From Acidobacteriota bacterium (lineage in GTDB: Bacteria > Acidobacteriota > Terriglobia > Bryobacterales > Bryobacteraceae): 39,627 nucleotides of DNA. Both the position numbers and the translations under genes were made by a program. The notes under the pieces are model-generated. The model did no database searches. It was not told the DNA's origin and was given only the letters and a program-made list of their open reading frames with translations. The stretch spans positions 1-39,627 of the forward strand of contig JANXRE010000036.1 in assembly GCA_025353165.1 (NCBI GenBank), written 5' to 3'. Position 1 is the stretch's first letter; each line of letters begins with the position of its first letter. Of the stretch, positions 39,197 through 39,627 are shown in pieces.

Positions 39197-39367
39197 TTAC
39201 TTCCAGTCCTGGGAACCATGATAGATATGCAGAATCTCGACGGCTTCCGGTTTCACTGAATAAACCGTCCGCACAGTAGGCTCAGCAAAGTGCTGGAAAT
39301 GCTCTTGCAGATAATCCTTGATGCCCTCCAGATCGTCGGCGGCTGGTGCGGTCCAACGGACACGCAT
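39197..39367 (-). pseudogene. ParE/RelE-like toxin with internal deletion
   Basis: A 56-codon frame with ATG 39367 and stop TAA at 39197. The first 36 residues, MRVRWTAPAADDLEGIKDYL followed by QEHFQHFAEPTVRTVY, are the N-terminal half of a ParE-type toxin. The last 20, SVKPEAVEILHIYHGSQDWK, are its exact C-terminus. Family members are about 95-100 residues long; the central strand region with the usual R-x-G-R-x-V..R core is missing, so roughly 40 residues were deleted in frame. Toxic activity is unlikely. It starts inside the antitoxin's stop codon (TGATG), the normal antitoxin-first coupling. Confidence 0.72.
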
Positions 39368-39417
39368 CAGGACTGAAACATGCGTTCCAGACGTGCGTCC
39401 ATTTCTTGTGCCTCACG
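39367..39417 (-). pseudogene. Tail of the ParE-associated antitoxin
   Basis: The last 16 codons before the ParE-like start read REAQEMDARLERMFQS and a TGA overlapping the toxin ATG. This looks like the charged C-terminal helix of a short antitoxin. Upstream the frame continues but into sequence that in another frame is a TPR-protein fragment, so the antitoxin body, including its DNA-binding part, has been replaced or lost. Confidence 0.5.
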
Positions 39418-39496
39418 CGTATTTCTTCTGCTGGTAATAGATGAGGCCGAGCCTGCCGTAGACCTCGGGCGTGCCGGGCTGGATCTGCTGCGCATT
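39413..39496 (-). pseudogene. TPR-protein fragment
   Basis: A 27-codon stretch ending in TGA reads NAQQIQPGTPEVYGRLGLIYY then QQKKYA. The IQPGTPEVYGRLGLIYYQQKKYA part is a typical TPR helix pair of acidobacterial exported TPR proteins, where the text normally goes on with EAIPALR. It is joined directly to the antitoxin tail in a different frame, which points to a recombination scar. No start codon or upstream coding sequence is convincing up to the window end. Confidence 0.4.
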
Positions 39497-39627
39497 CCGA
39501 TGATGTCGATCAGTCGTTCCGAAGTGATGGCGATCAGTGCGGAGCGAAGCGACGCAGGACTTTCTCAGTGTGAATCAGTGATCGACATCCGTCAAGAGTC
39601 TGACTGGTTTTCTTTGCTCCCGACTCC
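39497..39627. other. Non-coding debris with a 24-bp tandem repeat at 39502-39549
   Basis: Beyond the TPR fragment no gene is recognisable. Two adjacent 24-bp imperfect units beginning GATGTCGATCAGTCG and GATGGCGATCAGTGC lie at 39502-39525 and 39526-39549. The stretch is less GC-rich than the genes around it and may be the edge of an interspersed repeat that continues outside the window. Confidence 0.35.

Overview
The window looks like a chromosomal piece of an Acidobacteriota genome, most likely from the Bryobacterales/Solibacterales side. It is GC-rich and coding-dense. It carries several families common in that group: a CadC-like N-terminus joined to TPRs, FG-GAP/ASPIC-UnbV proteins, a DUF1080 protein, a fused LptF-LptG permease, YVTN-propeller cytochromes and decaying toxin-antitoxin loci. 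This assignment rests on gene content, not on a marker tree. I saw no rRNA, tRNA, CRISPR array or complete insertion sequence.

Layout. 1-4409: a partial rpsA on the minus strand, diverging from a cyclase-family hydrolase, an exported 12-repeat ankyrin protein and an orphan NarL-type response regulator. 4410-10418: a gene-poor gap, a DUF1998 (MrfA/YprA-like) DNA-repair helicase, a convergent TPR regulator whose 3' end overlaps the helicase by 36 nt, and a B12-binding radical SAM protein. 10420-10668: a remnant resembling immunity protein 50. 10753-14230 (minus): a four-gene operon with thiamine-binding MTH1187-type protein, exported sugar isomerase/epimerase-like protein, UDP-GlcNAc 2-epimerase and glycosyltransferase. 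14248-15435: a divergent MFS exporter. 15442-19966 (minus): a HigBA-type module, then a run reading DUF47/PhoU-like protein, PiT phosphate permease, FabI, serine beta-lactamase-like hydrolase. 20065-21149: Phd/PIN and HicBA-type modules. 21163-22725: a TtcA-like tRNA thiolase diverging from a second orphan LuxR-type regulator. 22756-28523: an exported TldD-like protease, an exported active-site-dead TldE-like partner and a fused LptF-LptG permease.

28661-37934 (plus) is the most system-like part. An ECF-type sigma factor is followed by seven tightly packed genes, most joined by ATGA or 1-nt overlaps: an exported DUF1080 protein, a PD40-propeller mono-heme cytochrome c, an FG-GAP/ASPIC-UnbV protein, a YVTN propeller with two CxxCH motifs, an exported Reg_prop propeller without a kinase, a RidA-family protein and a long ABC-type substrate-binding protein. 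These look like an extracytoplasmic redox and binding system under its own sigma factor; the substrate is not evident. The binding-protein gene is bracketed by two copies of a ~112-bp multi-hairpin repeat in opposite orientation, and the upstream copy is translated into the long N-terminus of its signal sequence.

38053-39627: RlmB, a divergent MerR-type regulator, and a terminal patch of debris with an internally deleted ParE-like toxin, the tail of its antitoxin and a TPR fragment.

A recurring theme is toxin decay. The window holds four toxin-antitoxin loci and every toxin is damaged: HigB by a homopolymer frameshift, PIN/VapC by a frameshift, HicA by a deletion that fuses its tail to HicB, and ParE by an internal deletion. 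Three of the four antitoxins remain intact or nearly so.
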